Assembly: GCA_038206725.1 (NCBI GenBank)
Contig: JBBRAO010000007.1
Location: 1-64,000, forward strand
DNA: 64,000 nucleotides
DNA from: JBAXXL01 sp038206725
GTDB taxonomy: Bacteria > Bacteroidota > Ignavibacteria > Kapaibacteriales > UBA2268
Direction of reading: 5' to 3'
Below, one piece after another: positions 9,864 to 19,004 of this stretch. Made by a program: the position numbers and the translations under genes. Under the pieces are notes generated by a model that was given only the letters and a program-made list of their open reading frames with translations, had not been told where the DNA came from and did no database searches. Within the stretch, counting starts at the first letter, position 1; every line of letters starts with the position of its first letter.

Positions 9864-10460
9864 ATGAAAAAAATATTTTGGTTTGTTTCATTAATAGTTT
9901 TGTTTTGGGCTTATCTTCAACTACCAGCTAATGATGAAAACAGTTCATCAAAAGTTAGAAATTATGTAAATAAGCCTTTTGATATTCAATTAGGTACTCT
10001 GCTTTCGGTTAATAAAGTTAAAACAAAAAACAAAAAAATCCCTACAGATTTCAGTTTTAGATTGAACGGAAAAGAAATTTCATTCAGAGAATTGACTAAA
10101 GGGAAAAACGTTATTATTAATTTTTGGGCAACCGGTTGCGCTCCTTGCAAAACAGAAATTCCGGGATTAATTGAAATAAGCAATGAATATAAAACCAAAA
10201 ATTGGATTGTTATAGGGATATTAAAAGAACCTGTTAATAGCGTGACCAAATGTCTTGAAGAGTTGGAAATACCATATATCAATATCGTAGGCACAGATAA
10301 ATTAATCAATGATTTAAATGACGCTTATGGTAGGTTTAGAGGTACTCCATATACGATATTTATAAACAACTCGGGGAAAATATACCAATCAATCCAGGGC
10401 GCACCCGAGGGTAGTAAAGTAAAAGAAATTTTAGAAGAATTTATGAAAAATAATAAATAG
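9864..10460 (+). CDS. TlpA-family thiol-disulfide oxidoreductase, membrane-anchored (paralog 1)
   Basis: 198 residues. An N-terminal hydrophobic segment (residues 4-20) without a clear cleavage site should tether it to the inner membrane with the thioredoxin fold in the periplasm. The active site is C92-A-P-C95 in the context NFWATGCAPCK, so the Trp usually before the first Cys is replaced by Gly. The cis-Pro loop is GTPYTIFI. Family role: reducing or exchanging disulfides in exported proteins, for example in cytochrome c maturation. It is the first gene of three tandem paralogs and shares KGKNVIxNFWAT and KNWIVIG segments with the next one, indicating recent duplication. Substrate unknown. 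The unusual CAPC site may shift its redox potential (inference). Confidence 0.88.
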   Translation: MKKIFWFVSLIVLFWAYLQLPANDENSSSKVRNYVNKPFDIQLGTLLSVNKVKTKNKKIPTDFSFRLNGKEISFRELTKGKNVIINFWATGCAPCKTEIPGLIEISNEYKTKNWIVIGILKEPVNSVTKCLEELEIPYINIVGTDKLINDLNDAYGRFRGTPYTIFINNSGKIYQSIQGAPEGSKVKEILEEFMKNNK

Positions 10461-10465
10461 GTATT

Positions 10466-11068
10466 ATGAAAAGAGTTATATTAATAATATTAGCGGTGTT
10501 TTTAGTCTTACCCGCTTGTAAAGAATCGAACAAATTAGAGCTCGGTTCCCAGAAAGACCAGAATTTTGCAAATGGACCGGTAGAAATTCAATTGGCGAAA
10601 CTTACTTCAGTTTCGGACGTAATTAAATTAGATGAAGTCAATCCGGCAGATTTTCGATTTAATCTAAACGGAAAAGATTTATCGTTTACCGAATTTATAA
10701 AAGGTAAAAACGTAATTTTGAACTTTTGGGCGACTTGGTGCCCTCCTTGTAAAGCGGAATTACCAAATTTAGTGGCGATTAGCAAGGAATATAAATCGAA
10801 AAATTGGATTGTTATCGGCGTTCTTTTAGAAAGAGATTCGTATGATATTCAAAAAACAAAGGTTGCCGAATTCCTAACTGACAAAGGAATCGAATATACC
10901 AATATAATAGGAAATCCCGAAATGATTGGTAAGTTAACAGAAGCTTACGGCGGTGTTTCCGGTATTCCGACAACGTTTTTTATAAACGCCACAGGTAAAA
11001 TCTATAATACACAAGTCGGCAGTATGGAAAAAGCCGGTTTTGAAGAATTGATGAACATTATTAAATAA
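10466..11068 (+). CDS. TlpA-family thiol-disulfide oxidoreductase, lipoprotein (paralog 2)
   Basis: 200 residues, starting 5 nt after the previous stop. The N-terminus is a lipoprotein signal with lipobox LPAC (Cys18), so the protein should be lipid-anchored. The thioredoxin active site is C92-P-P-C95 (WATWCPPCK), the form typical of TlpA/ResA proteins, and the cis-Pro loop is GIPTTFFI. It aligns almost without gaps with the upstream paralog from about residue 38 onward (IQLxxLxSV, FRLNGK/FNLNGK, active site at the same residue number). Likely role: disulfide reduction or thiol relay in the periplasm. The redox partner is not encoded nearby. Confidence 0.9.
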   Translation: MKRVILIILAVFLVLPACKESNKLELGSQKDQNFANGPVEIQLAKLTSVSDVIKLDEVNPADFRFNLNGKDLSFTEFIKGKNVILNFWATWCPPCKAELPNLVAISKEYKSKNWIVIGVLLERDSYDIQKTKVAEFLTDKGIEYTNIIGNPEMIGKLTEAYGGVSGIPTTFFINATGKIYNTQVGSMEKAGFEELMNIIK

Positions 11069-11088
11069 ATATAAATAAAGGAATTATA

Positions 11089-11646
11089 ATGAAACTTAAA
11101 CTAACAATGATAGCCGCGATAATATTCGCTTTAACACTATCAGCTAGCGCAAAAGACCTTGACCTAAGTGGCAAAGTATTTACGATTAAAAAGTTAATTA
11201 CTCCAGCAGAAGTAAAACCAGACTCACCCAAAAAAGCTATGGATTTTACATTCGATTACGAGGGCAAAGAATATAAATTCTCTGAAATCACGAAAAACAA
11301 AGTAGTTTTCTTGAATTTTTGGGGTACGTGGTGCGGACCTTGTAGAAAAGAAATACCTAGTATTATCGAAATTCAGAATGAACTAGGAACAAAGGATTTT
11401 ATAGTTATAGGAATGGCTTGCGAAAGAAGCGAAACCGAAATAAACAAAGTAGCTTCATTTGCATCAACAAATAAAATCAATTATGTTAATTTTATGAGAA
11501 CAAAAGAAATTGCTGATTACTACGGCGGAATAAAATATATACCATCAACATATCTAATCGACAAAAATGGAATCGTAGTTGATGAAAAAGTTGGTGGAAA
11601 CTCAAAAGAAGTATTTATGACCTGGATTAAAACAGTACTTAAATAG
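11089..11646 (+). CDS. TlpA-family thiol-disulfide oxidoreductase, secreted (paralog 3)
   Basis: 185 residues with a cleavable signal peptide (about residues 1-21, ending SASA). The active site is C82-G-P-C85 (WGTWCGPCR), the classic thioredoxin CGPC, and the cis-Pro loop is YIPSTYLI. A weak SD (AAGGAA) precedes ATG 11089 after a 20-nt gap from paralog 2, and a strong terminator follows, so this is the last gene of the operon. It is more diverged from paralogs 1 and 2 than they are from each other. The three genes have three active-site types (CAPC, CPPC, CGPC) and three modes of localisation, which suggests different redox roles (inference). Confidence 0.9.
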   Translation: MKLKLTMIAAIIFALTLSASAKDLDLSGKVFTIKKLITPAEVKPDSPKKAMDFTFDYEGKEYKFSEITKNKVVFLNFWGTWCGPCRKEIPSIIEIQNELGTKDFIVIGMACERSETEINKVASFASTNKINYVNFMRTKEIADYYGGIKYIPSTYLIDKNGIVVDEKVGGNSKEVFMTWIKTVLK

Positions 11647-11704
11647 TGTTCATTCTTAAAACAGACAAGAATGTCGGTTTTACTATCCAATTGAGATATA
11701 AAGT

Positions 11705-11737
11705 AGCTCAGACAGTCTTGTCTGAGCTGTTTTTTTT
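11705..11737 (+). terminator. Rho-independent terminator of the TlpA operon
   Basis: A perfect 10-bp stem AGCTCAGACA/TGTCTGAGCT with a GTCT loop is followed by G and eight Ts. It lies just before the convergent def stop. Confidence 0.92.
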
Positions 11738-11742
11738 AATTA

Positions 11743-12327
11743 TTAGTCTTCGTCCGGTTCACCTTTTGTAAAGCTTCCATCCGCTTGAATCATATCATAT
11801 TCAGTAATAAACTTTCCTCGAGCAATTTTATTCAACTTTCCTTTTGTTAAAGCGCGCTTCAAAGGTGTGAAACGGTCAAAAAACAGTTTACCCACCAAAT
11901 GGTCAACTTCGTGTTGCATCACTATTGCTAAAAAACCTTCTACCTCATCCAAATGCTCATTCATTTCGATATCATAGTACTTAATTCTGATAGTTTCGGA
12001 GCGAACTACATCCTCGAATAATTCCGGTATTGAAAGGCACCCTTCTTTGTCCACAATTAATTCTTCTGAGAAATAAGTTATTTCGGGATTTATTAAAAGT
12101 ATTGGACCGCTACCTTCGATAGTTCCGTTCAATGAAGTATCAATTACTATGACGCTTTTGTCGGCACCTATTTGGTTAGCCGCCAAACCTACACCATTAG
12201 AAACATTATATAGAGTATCCCACAAATTATTGATTAGTGATTTTATCTCGTCGGTAATAGATTCTACTTTGGTGGTATGTTTACGTAATATAGGATGAAA
12301 GCAGTTATATATTGGAACGATAGCCAT
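11743..12327 (-). CDS. def: Peptide deformylase
   Basis: 194 residues; removes the formyl group from the N-terminal Met of new proteins in the cytosol. All three family motifs are present: GVGLAANQ (Gln52), EGCLS (metal-ligand Cys97) and QHEVDH (His139, His143, catalytic Glu140). The EGCLS form is that of type I bacterial deformylases. Length is typical (about 165-195). ATG 12327 is the only reasonable start before IYNCFHPILRK, which corresponds to the usual N-terminal hydrophobic/PxLR region. It is divergent from murD across a 116-bp gap and convergent with the TlpA operon. No fmt gene is next to it in this window. Confidence 0.96.
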   Translation of the reverse strand: MAIVPIYNCFHPILRKHTTKVESITDEIKSLINNLWDTLYNVSNGVGLAANQIGADKSVIVIDTSLNGTIEGSGPILLINPEITYFSEELIVDKEGCLSIPELFEDVVRSETIRIKYYDIEMNEHLDEVEGFLAIVMQHEVDHLVGKLFFDRFTPLKRALTKGKLNKIARGKFITEYDMIQADGSFTKGEPDED

Positions 12328-12375
12328 TAATTTCTCATAAATATTTATTGAATGTCAAAATATTAAAAATACAAA

Positions 12376-12410
12376 TTGTAAATATTATTTATACAAAAAT
12401 AGTAATTTTG
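12376..12410 (+). promoter_or_regulatory. Probable promoter for murD-ftsW-GH57
   Basis: TAATTTTG at 12403-12410 matches the -7 consensus TAnnTTTG. The nearest upstream TTG (12376-12378) lies 24 nt away, longer than ideal, so the -33 assignment is weak. The leader to ATG 12444 would be about 25 nt. Confidence 0.4.
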
Positions 12411-12443
12411 TAATTATTATTTATTATCGGACAATTATTATAA

Positions 12444-13784
12444 ATGAGAATTTCAATTATTGGAGCCGCACGAAGCGGAATTTCGGCCGCTAAATTGGCA
12501 AAACGTCTTCAACATTCAGTTTTAATTTCAGATTCTAAACCTATTGAGAGCTTTGAAAAAGAAGTTATCGAACAATTTGATACACTTGGCATATCTTATG
12601 AATTCGGCTCCCATTCGGATAACATTTATTTATGCGATATTATGGTTGTTTCTCCTGGAGTACCTCCATCTTCAAAAATCATTAAAGAAGCTCAAAACCG
12701 CAAAATAAAAATTATCGGCGAAATGGAATTTGCTTCACAAAATATGAAAAATCCCATAATTGCTGTTACCGGTACTAATGGCAAAACAACGACTACTTCA
12801 CTAATTTCGCATATTTTTAACAGCTCCGGACGCAAGGCAGTAACAGCCGGAAACATCGGCACACCGCTTTCCGATTACGCCGGTACGATTTCCGAGGACA
12901 CTGTGGTCGTTGTCGAAGTCAGTTCATTTCAATTGGATAGAATAGATCACTTCAAGCCAAATATAGCTATAATTTTGAACATCACGCCCGATCATATTTC
13001 TTATCACGGCAGTATGGAAAACTATGTGGAAACAAAGTGGAAAATTTCTTCGAACCAAATTGCCGAAAACTTGCTAATTTTAAACTCGGATGATGATACA
13101 CTTTCGCAAAGCTGTCAAAAATATTTAAAAGGCAGTCCGAGAATAGTGTATTTTTCGCAGAATCCTGTGGACACGGGGGTGTATTTAGCACAGGGAAAAA
13201 TTCTGTTTACGACACAGCATAATAAAGAGGAACTTATGACTTTAGAAAAATTGTCTCTTCCGGGTATTCATAATGCCTACAACTCAATGGCGGCCGCATT
13301 AGCGGCTAGAGCATTCGAGATAACAAACGAAGAAATACGACAAAGCTTAGAGACTTTCACAGCGGTAGAACATCGCTTAGAATTTGTACGTAATTTCGGT
13401 GGAGTTGCTTTTATAAACGATTCCAAAGCTACCAATATTAACGCGGCTTGGTACGCACTTATGAGTTTTAAAAAACCTTTAGTTTGGATAGCCGGCGGGC
13501 GCGGTGATAACAACGATTATTCTATATTGGATAAAAATGTCGAGGATAATGTATCGCTGATTATTGCTATTGGTGAAGAAGCCAATGCAATATTCCAACA
13601 CTTCTGTACCAGTAAAACCTGCATCAAAGTTGATTCTTTGAAAGAAGCTGTTCATACAGCTTTTGAAAATGCCAAAAAAGACGATATTATATTGTTTTCA
13701 CCTGCTTGTAAATCATTTGATATGTTTAAAAGCTACGAAGAACGCGGTGAAAAATTTAAAGAAATAGTCAATAGTCTAAAATAA
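12444..13784 (+). CDS. murD: UDP-N-acetylmuramoyl-L-alanine--D-glutamate ligase
   Basis: 446 residues; adds D-Glu to UDP-MurNAc-L-Ala, the second Mur ligase step of peptidoglycan precursor synthesis, in the cytosol. The N-terminal Rossmann-like domain begins ISIIGAARSG. The ATP P-loop is GTNGKTTTT (110-118). The central domain has NITPDH and the C-terminal domain has HRLE, NDSKATN and WIAGG, all standard MurD signatures. Length matches the family (about 440-460). ftsW follows after 13 nt and a GH57 gene overlaps the end of ftsW, so the three form one transcription unit. The usual neighbours mraY, murG, murC and ftsQ are not adjacent here. Confidence 0.97.
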   Translation: MRISIIGAARSGISAAKLAKRLQHSVLISDSKPIESFEKEVIEQFDTLGISYEFGSHSDNIYLCDIMVVSPGVPPSSKIIKEAQNRKIKIIGEMEFASQNMKNPIIAVTGTNGKTTTTSLISHIFNSSGRKAVTAGNIGTPLSDYAGTISEDTVVVVEVSSFQLDRIDHFKPNIAIILNITPDHISYHGSMENYVETKWKISSNQIAENLLILNSDDDTLSQSCQKYLKGSPRIVYFSQNPVDTGVYLAQGKILFTTQHNKEELMTLEKLSLPGIHNAYNSMAAALAARAFEITNEEIRQSLETFTAVEHRLEFVRNFGGVAFINDSKATNINAAWYALMSFKKPLVWIAGGRGDNNDYSILDKNVEDNVSLIIAIGEEANAIFQHFCTSKTCIKVDSLKEAVHTAFENAKKDDIILFSPACKSFDMFKSYEERGEKFKEIVNSLK

Positions 13785-13797
13785 TCCCGAGAAAAAT

Positions 13798-15003
13798 ATG
13801 GCTGAAGGTACAAAAAAATATATTGATTGGTATTTATTCTTAGCAACAACATTGTTGATGCTACTTAGTTTGGCATTTGTTTATACCGCAAGTGCTACAT
13901 TTTCACAATTAGAGCATCATAATACTGAATACGTTTTTTTCAGCCATACAATAAAAACTCTAATTGGTTTTATCTTTATGGTCGCGGCTATATTACCTGA
14001 TCACAAGTTTTATCAGAAAATATCGAAACCACTAATGATAATTTCAGTTGTTGCCTTAGTACTTGTTTTCGCATTTGCGGCTGAAAAGGGTGCTCATAGA
14101 TGGATCAGAATCGGGTTCATTAGTTTCCAACCATCGGATTTGGCACGTATTGCTCTTATATTGCATTTAGCTAATTTGCTTGCACGGAATAACAAAGTTA
14201 TCAAGAGTTTCAAAGATGGCTTTTTACCTATGATGGTCTGGATGGCAATGTGTTTGGTTTTAATTGCGGCCGAGCCGAATATGTCAACCGTTATGGTATT
14301 CTTTATTGTTTCTGTTTGTATGATGTTTATTGGAAACGTTAATACGAAGCATTTACTGCTGACATTTGGTGCTATATTAATTATTGTGGTAGGTTATAGT
14401 TTAACGGCAAATTATCGAATGGACAGAATTCTCTCATTTTTTGGGGCTTCCGATGCTAATACCGCTGTAAAATATCAGTTAGACCAATCACTGCTGGCAC
14501 TTGGAAATGGAGGGTTTTCCGGTGTTGGATTAGGTCAAAGCCGTCAAAGCCAATTGTTTTTACCCGAAAGTTTTTCCGATTTTATATTTTCAATAATCGG
14601 CGAAGAATTGGGCTTTATAGGACTTTTTGTAATTTTAGCCATTTATATATTTATAATATATCGTGGTTTTAAAATTGCAAAAAATGCGCCTGATTTGTTT
14701 AGTTACTTTGTTGCAACCGGTATAACTATTTCATTTTCAATTTATGTATTGGTAAATATAGGCGTAAATTGCGGATTATTACCAACGACAGGATTACCGC
14801 TCCCGTTTATTAGTCACGGTGGAACGGCTGTTGTGTTTAATTCGATTGCCATTGGTATATTGCTTAATATTTCTTCACAAACTAACGTATTCACTAAGAA
14901 AAGCACTGAGCAAGAGGTTACAGACCCGCCGGCAGAAATGCCGTCTGAACTGCAAGAAATTAATATTATTAAACCCGATATTATGAATAATGAAACCACT
15001 TAA
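13798..15003 (+). CDS. ftsW: SEDS-family peptidoglycan glycosyltransferase/lipid II polymerase FtsW
   Basis: 401 residues, about ten predicted membrane helices, in the inner membrane at the division site. FtsW polymerises lipid II together with a class B penicillin-binding protein. Family signatures visible: AHRWIRIGFISFQPSDLARI near residues 101-120, LPESFSDFIFSIIGEELGF near residues 258-276, and LPTTGLPLPFISHGG near 327-341 with the SHGG loop. The C-terminal tail after about 365 is charged and cytosolic. Its position immediately after murD favours FtsW over RodA. The last 14 nt overlap the start of the next gene, which suggests coupled translation. Confidence 0.95.
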   Translation: MAEGTKKYIDWYLFLATTLLMLLSLAFVYTASATFSQLEHHNTEYVFFSHTIKTLIGFIFMVAAILPDHKFYQKISKPLMIISVVALVLVFAFAAEKGAHRWIRIGFISFQPSDLARIALILHLANLLARNNKVIKSFKDGFLPMMVWMAMCLVLIAAEPNMSTVMVFFIVSVCMMFIGNVNTKHLLLTFGAILIIVVGYSLTANYRMDRILSFFGASDANTAVKYQLDQSLLALGNGGFSGVGLGQSRQSQLFLPESFSDFIFSIIGEELGFIGLFVILAIYIFIIYRGFKIAKNAPDLFSYFVATGITISFSIYVLVNIGVNCGLLPTTGLPLPFISHGGTAVVFNSIAIGILLNISSQTNVFTKKSTEQEVTDPPAEMPSELQEINIIKPDIMNNETT

Positions 15004-16642
15004 AATTGCTTTCCTTTGGCACTTTCATCAACCGGATTATTTATCTAACGAAGAATATATACTTCCTTGGACGCGATTTCACGGGGTAAAAGATTATTTT
15101 GATTTTCCTGAGATTTTTTACGATCATCCCAAGATTAGGCAAACAATCAATCTTGTACCCTCGCTCATAAAACAAATTGAAAATTATACCAATGAAGTAT
15201 ATTTTGATAAGGTCTTTAATCTGTCATTGATTAATCCCGATGATTTAACAACTCATAAAACAAATGAAATATTAACTAATTTCTTTTATTGCAACATTAC
15301 GAATCAAATTGAAAAGTATCCTCGTTTTAATGAATTATATATTAAATCCAAAACCATTGATGCTGTTGAGACCTACGCAGCCGCTGATTGGATTGATTTA
15401 CAGGTTTATTATAATTTATCGTGGGTTGGTGAATTCTCTAAAGAGAGCGGTGTTTGTAGAAGATTATTGAAAAAAGAACGAAATTTCAGTTTGATTGAAA
15501 GAAACGAGTTGATGAAGTACCATATTGAGGTTTTAAAGAAAATCATTCTTCAATATCAAACATTGTCCGATTTAGGGCAAATCGAATTGTCGCTCTCCCC
15601 TTTTTACCATCCAATATTGCCATTATTATGTAACAGCAAAGTCGCGAACGAAACACTAAGTGAATTGGATATTTCCACCATTGAGTTTTCGTATCCGGAA
15701 GATGCGAAAATGCAAATTAGTAAAGCTATTGATTATCTTGGTCAATTCTTTGAGAAAAAGATTAATGGTATTTGGTCAAGCGAAGGTTCTTTATCCAATG
15801 AAGTACTAGATATTATGATAGAAAAAGGCTTTTTATGGACTGCCTCCGACGAAAAAATTCTTAACAATTCACTTCGTAATCCCCAAGAAACCGACAAGTA
15901 TTTTCCTTATCAGTATCATCATAATAATAAACAAATTAATATTTTCTTCCGAGATAATAAATTATCAGATAAAATAGGATTTGAATATTCCAAATGGAAT
16001 GAGAACGATGCGGTCAATGACTTTGTTAATGAATTAAACGAAATTCGAACAAAAATCGAAACCGTTAATGGAGTTAATGCCCTTGACGAAGCGGTTGTTA
16101 CAATCATTTTGGATGGTGAGAACTGCTGGGAATACTATGAAGATAACGGTAGGGACTTTCTTAATCTACTATACGAGCGACTATCCACCTCTGAATTTGA
16201 AACCGTTTTATTTTCTGATGTAATGCAAACAGAAAATTCTCGCGATCTGGACTCAATTAAAGCCGGTTCTTGGATTAATGGCGATTTCGGTATATGGATA
16301 AGCTCTGCGGAAGCACAATCCGCTTGGAAGTTACTTGCCGATGCAAGAGCTGAATTTGAAAAAAGAAAAGCAACTCTTGAAAAACCTTTGTTTGATGATA
16401 TTTATGAAAACCTTCTTATTGCCGAAGGTTCTGATTGGTTTTGGTGGTATCATTCGACACATCACTCGGAATTGGAACCCGAATTTGATTTGCTATTCAG
16501 AAATAGATTGCAAACTGTATATAAGCTTTTGAATATTGAAGTTCCGAATAATTTATTAAAACCAATTAATTCTAATTATTCCAATGATCAAGCCCACACC
16601 GACAATCAAAACAGCAGTATGCACAAAACCGATGATAACTAA
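14990..16642 (+). CDS. Glycoside hydrolase family 57 protein
   Basis: 550 residues. The N-terminus LWHFHQPDY (residues 9-17) is the first GH57 motif. A second conserved block is GIWSSEGSLSNE, which includes the likely catalytic Glu nucleophile, and DGENCWEYYEDNGRDF and DWFWWYHSTHHS are typical later blocks. GH57 enzymes are retaining alpha-glucan-active amylases, branching enzymes or 4-alpha-glucanotransferases. No signal peptide is seen, so it is probably cytosolic and acts on glycogen-like glucan. The start overlaps ftsW by 14 nt. An amylase gene in a murD-ftsW transcript is unusual. Exact specificity cannot be assigned from sequence. The stop lies only 3 nt from the convergent TonB-receptor stop. 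Confidence 0.9.
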   Translation: MKPLKIAFLWHFHQPDYLSNEEYILPWTRFHGVKDYFDFPEIFYDHPKIRQTINLVPSLIKQIENYTNEVYFDKVFNLSLINPDDLTTHKTNEILTNFFYCNITNQIEKYPRFNELYIKSKTIDAVETYAAADWIDLQVYYNLSWVGEFSKESGVCRRLLKKERNFSLIERNELMKYHIEVLKKIILQYQTLSDLGQIELSLSPFYHPILPLLCNSKVANETLSELDISTIEFSYPEDAKMQISKAIDYLGQFFEKKINGIWSSEGSLSNEVLDIMIEKGFLWTASDEKILNNSLRNPQETDKYFPYQYHHNNKQINIFFRDNKLSDKIGFEYSKWNENDAVNDFVNELNEIRTKIETVNGVNALDEAVVTIILDGENCWEYYEDNGRDFLNLLYERLSTSEFETVLFSDVMQTENSRDLDSIKAGSWINGDFGIWISSAEAQSAWKLLADARAEFEKRKATLEKPLFDDIYENLLIAEGSDWFWWYHSTHHSELEPEFDLLFRNRLQTVYKLLNIEVPNNLLKPINSNYSNDQAHTDNQNSSMHKTDDN

Positions 16643-16645
16643 TTT

Positions 16646-18907
16646 TTAAAAATGCACTTCGATTGATACAGTTGGTAGTATTGGTAAAAGCAAAACATCC
16701 TTAACGATTGTTTCTGAATCTTGAACGTTATAATATCGGAACCAAATATCTCTTCTATTATAGACGTTATAAATATCTATAAGCGCAACCCAATCCAATT
16801 TAAGCCACTCAAATTTGTATGATGCATTTACATTTAACTGATGCGAAGGCGGCAGGCGAAGTCCATAACGTTGAGAAGGAACGATTTTTCCTCTACCAAT
16901 AGATTGACCCGGTATTTTTGTTTGCAAACGCGATGTTGCTCCGGTATAAGACTGCCCTGACTGAAATGTAAGATTAGCACCAACCGAAAACTTCTTACTG
17001 ATTTCGTATTGAGTTACTAATTTGAAATCGTGGGTTCTATCATATTTTGGAGTAAACTCTTTACCATTATTGATACTATCATACTTAGCGCGTATGAAGC
17101 CCAAAGCATACCCTACCCAACCTGTTAATTTCCCGTATTTTTTTTGTAAAAATACCTCGGCTCCAAAAGCGTAAGCATTGCCGGTAAAAAATAGTTCCGA
17201 TGTCTTTGAACCGGACATAACATATTGATTATATTCAGTTATATTTTTGAAATCTTTATAATACACATCAAAATTCAAATCATAATTTTGCATTGGTTCT
17301 GTTTCAATACTAAAAATATAATGGGTTGATTTGAGCGGATCAATACTTTTATCTGTTGGCAACCAAGTATCAATTACTGAAAACTCCGGTTGAGTAATCA
17401 GACGCAAGTTTTGGTGATATATTCCCCAAGCGGCTATAAGCTTAACTTTATCTGTTAGGTAATATCGTAGAGAAATGCGTGGGTCGAGTGTCAAATTATC
17501 ACTTAATTGCCAGTATTGAGCCCTTATACCTGTTTGAATGGACAATAGATCGGTAATGGAATACTTTACCTGAGTAAATGCACTGTAATTATAATCCTTT
17601 AAATTCAGTTTAAAATAACCGGTCTTATCCTCTGTTTTAGTTGTATCGGAATTATCTCCAAAATCTTGGAGATAATCAAATTGCAATAGATTTATTTCGT
17701 AACCGGTTTTGAAATTGAGCTTATCATTAACGAACCATTCGAGTTCACTCTTTAAAGTATAATCGCTAATTGCGTTATCTATTAGCCAGCCGTAACCGGA
17801 CTGGTCACCTGAAAATTTATTTCTATAATTGCTGTAACTTAGATTTGATACCATTATCAAGTCTTCATCGAAAAAATGTGACCAATGAATTGCACCAATA
17901 CTATTTCTGACATCCATCACCATAGACATTCCAAAAGCACTAAAATCTAAATTATCGTTGCTCGTAAACCCGCTTAAAGATACTTTGTCGCCATCACCAA
18001 AATTTTGAGTGATTTTGGCATTCAAATCATAAAACCCAAAATTCGGCAAATCTACTATATCAAAAGCTTTGAAAATCGGTTTCATAATATCAATATATGT
18101 TCTGCGTCCACCGATAAACCAAGACCCGTTTCCGATAGGACCTTCTAATGTTGCTCTCGATGAGATTACGCCCAAACTTGCTAATCCTGTTACTTTTTCT
18201 CGATTACCTTCATTTTGAGTGATATCTAAAACTGCTGATAATCGACCTCCATATTCAGCATCAAAACCGCCTTTGTAAAGGTTAATGCTTTTAATTGCAT
18301 CCGTGTTAAATGTCGATATGAAACCAAATAAATGACTTGGATTATAAACAGGCGTACCATCGAGTAATATTAAATTTTGATCGGGTGACCCACCTCGCAC
18401 AAATAAACCGCTTGAGAGCTGGGATGAGGTTAATATACCGGGAAGATATTGGAGAGTTCTGAACACATCGCTTTCGCCACCTATCCTAAGTTCTTTAATT
18501 GAAGCAATTGGAATTTGAACATTGCTTATAGTGATTTGGCGTTTTTCTGATTCTCGGTCACCATAAACTTCAATAGATTCGCCTGCGACTATACTAACCG
18601 CAAGCTCAAGATTCTTTTTTAAATTAGCTTTTATTTCGATTTCTTCAGTTTTTTTTGAATAGCCCGGGTATTGAACGGATAGTTTATATTTCCCTTTCAG
18701 GATATTTTTGATAATATAAAAGCCTTCTTTATTTGTGGCTCCTCCGAATTTTGTTCCTTCTAAATAAACAACAGCCCCAATAAGCGTTTCCTTATCTTCA
18801 GAATCCTTTACGAAACCACTAAGTTGAAAATTACTTTGTGAAAAAGCTTCCGATGTAAAAAAAATTACAAATAGAATAAGTATCCAAAAATATTGTTTTT
18901 TAAGCAT
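16646..18907 (-). CDS. TonB-dependent outer-membrane receptor with carboxypeptidase-regulatory domain
   Basis: 753 residues. Signal peptide at about 1-24 (ending AFSQ). A CarboxypepD_reg-like domain follows at about 26-110 (SGFVKDSEDKETLIGAVVYL). The plug domain at about 125-240 contains LFVRGGSPDQNLILLDGTPV. The rest is an alternating-strand beta-barrel ending in Phe (VSIEVHF), the usual outer-membrane insertion signal. Such receptors import large or scarce ligands using TonB energy. No SusD-like partner lies next to it, so it is not a typical Sus pair, and the substrate is unknown. It is divergent from the permease gene at 19005. Confidence 0.93.
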   Translation of the reverse strand: MLKKQYFWILILFVIFFTSEAFSQSNFQLSGFVKDSEDKETLIGAVVYLEGTKFGGATNKEGFYIIKNILKGKYKLSVQYPGYSKKTEEIEIKANLKKNLELAVSIVAGESIEVYGDRESEKRQITISNVQIPIASIKELRIGGESDVFRTLQYLPGILTSSQLSSGLFVRGGSPDQNLILLDGTPVYNPSHLFGFISTFNTDAIKSINLYKGGFDAEYGGRLSAVLDITQNEGNREKVTGLASLGVISSRATLEGPIGNGSWFIGGRRTYIDIMKPIFKAFDIVDLPNFGFYDLNAKITQNFGDGDKVSLSGFTSNDNLDFSAFGMSMVMDVRNSIGAIHWSHFFDEDLIMVSNLSYSNYRNKFSGDQSGYGWLIDNAISDYTLKSELEWFVNDKLNFKTGYEINLLQFDYLQDFGDNSDTTKTEDKTGYFKLNLKDYNYSAFTQVKYSITDLLSIQTGIRAQYWQLSDNLTLDPRISLRYYLTDKVKLIAAWGIYHQNLRLITQPEFSVIDTWLPTDKSIDPLKSTHYIFSIETEPMQNYDLNFDVYYKDFKNITEYNQYVMSGSKTSELFFTGNAYAFGAEVFLQKKYGKLTGWVGYALGFIRAKYDSINNGKEFTPKYDRTHDFKLVTQYEISKKFSVGANLTFQSGQSYTGATSRLQTKIPGQSIGRGKIVPSQRYGLRLPPSHQLNVNASYKFEWLKLDWVALIDIYNVYNRRDIWFRYYNVQDSETIVKDVLLLPILPTVSIEVHF

Positions 18908-18979
18908 ATAGTTTATTTAATTATAGAATAAAATTACATATTTATCACGTTAGAATGTAATTTTTATTATAATTATTCT

Positions 18980-18987
18980 TATCTTTG
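18980..18987 (+). promoter_or_regulatory. -7 element for the permease gene
   Basis: TATCTTTG matches TAnnTTTG and lies 17 nt before ATG 19005. No clear -33 TTTG is present at the expected distance. Confidence 0.35.
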
Positions 18988-19004
18988 ATTTTTTCGTTTA
19001 GACT

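Noticed and set aside
16646..18907. SusC of a polysaccharide utilisation locus
   Set aside because: No SusD-like gene, no sensor-regulator and no clustered glycoside hydrolases; the GH57 is convergent and lacks a signal peptide.
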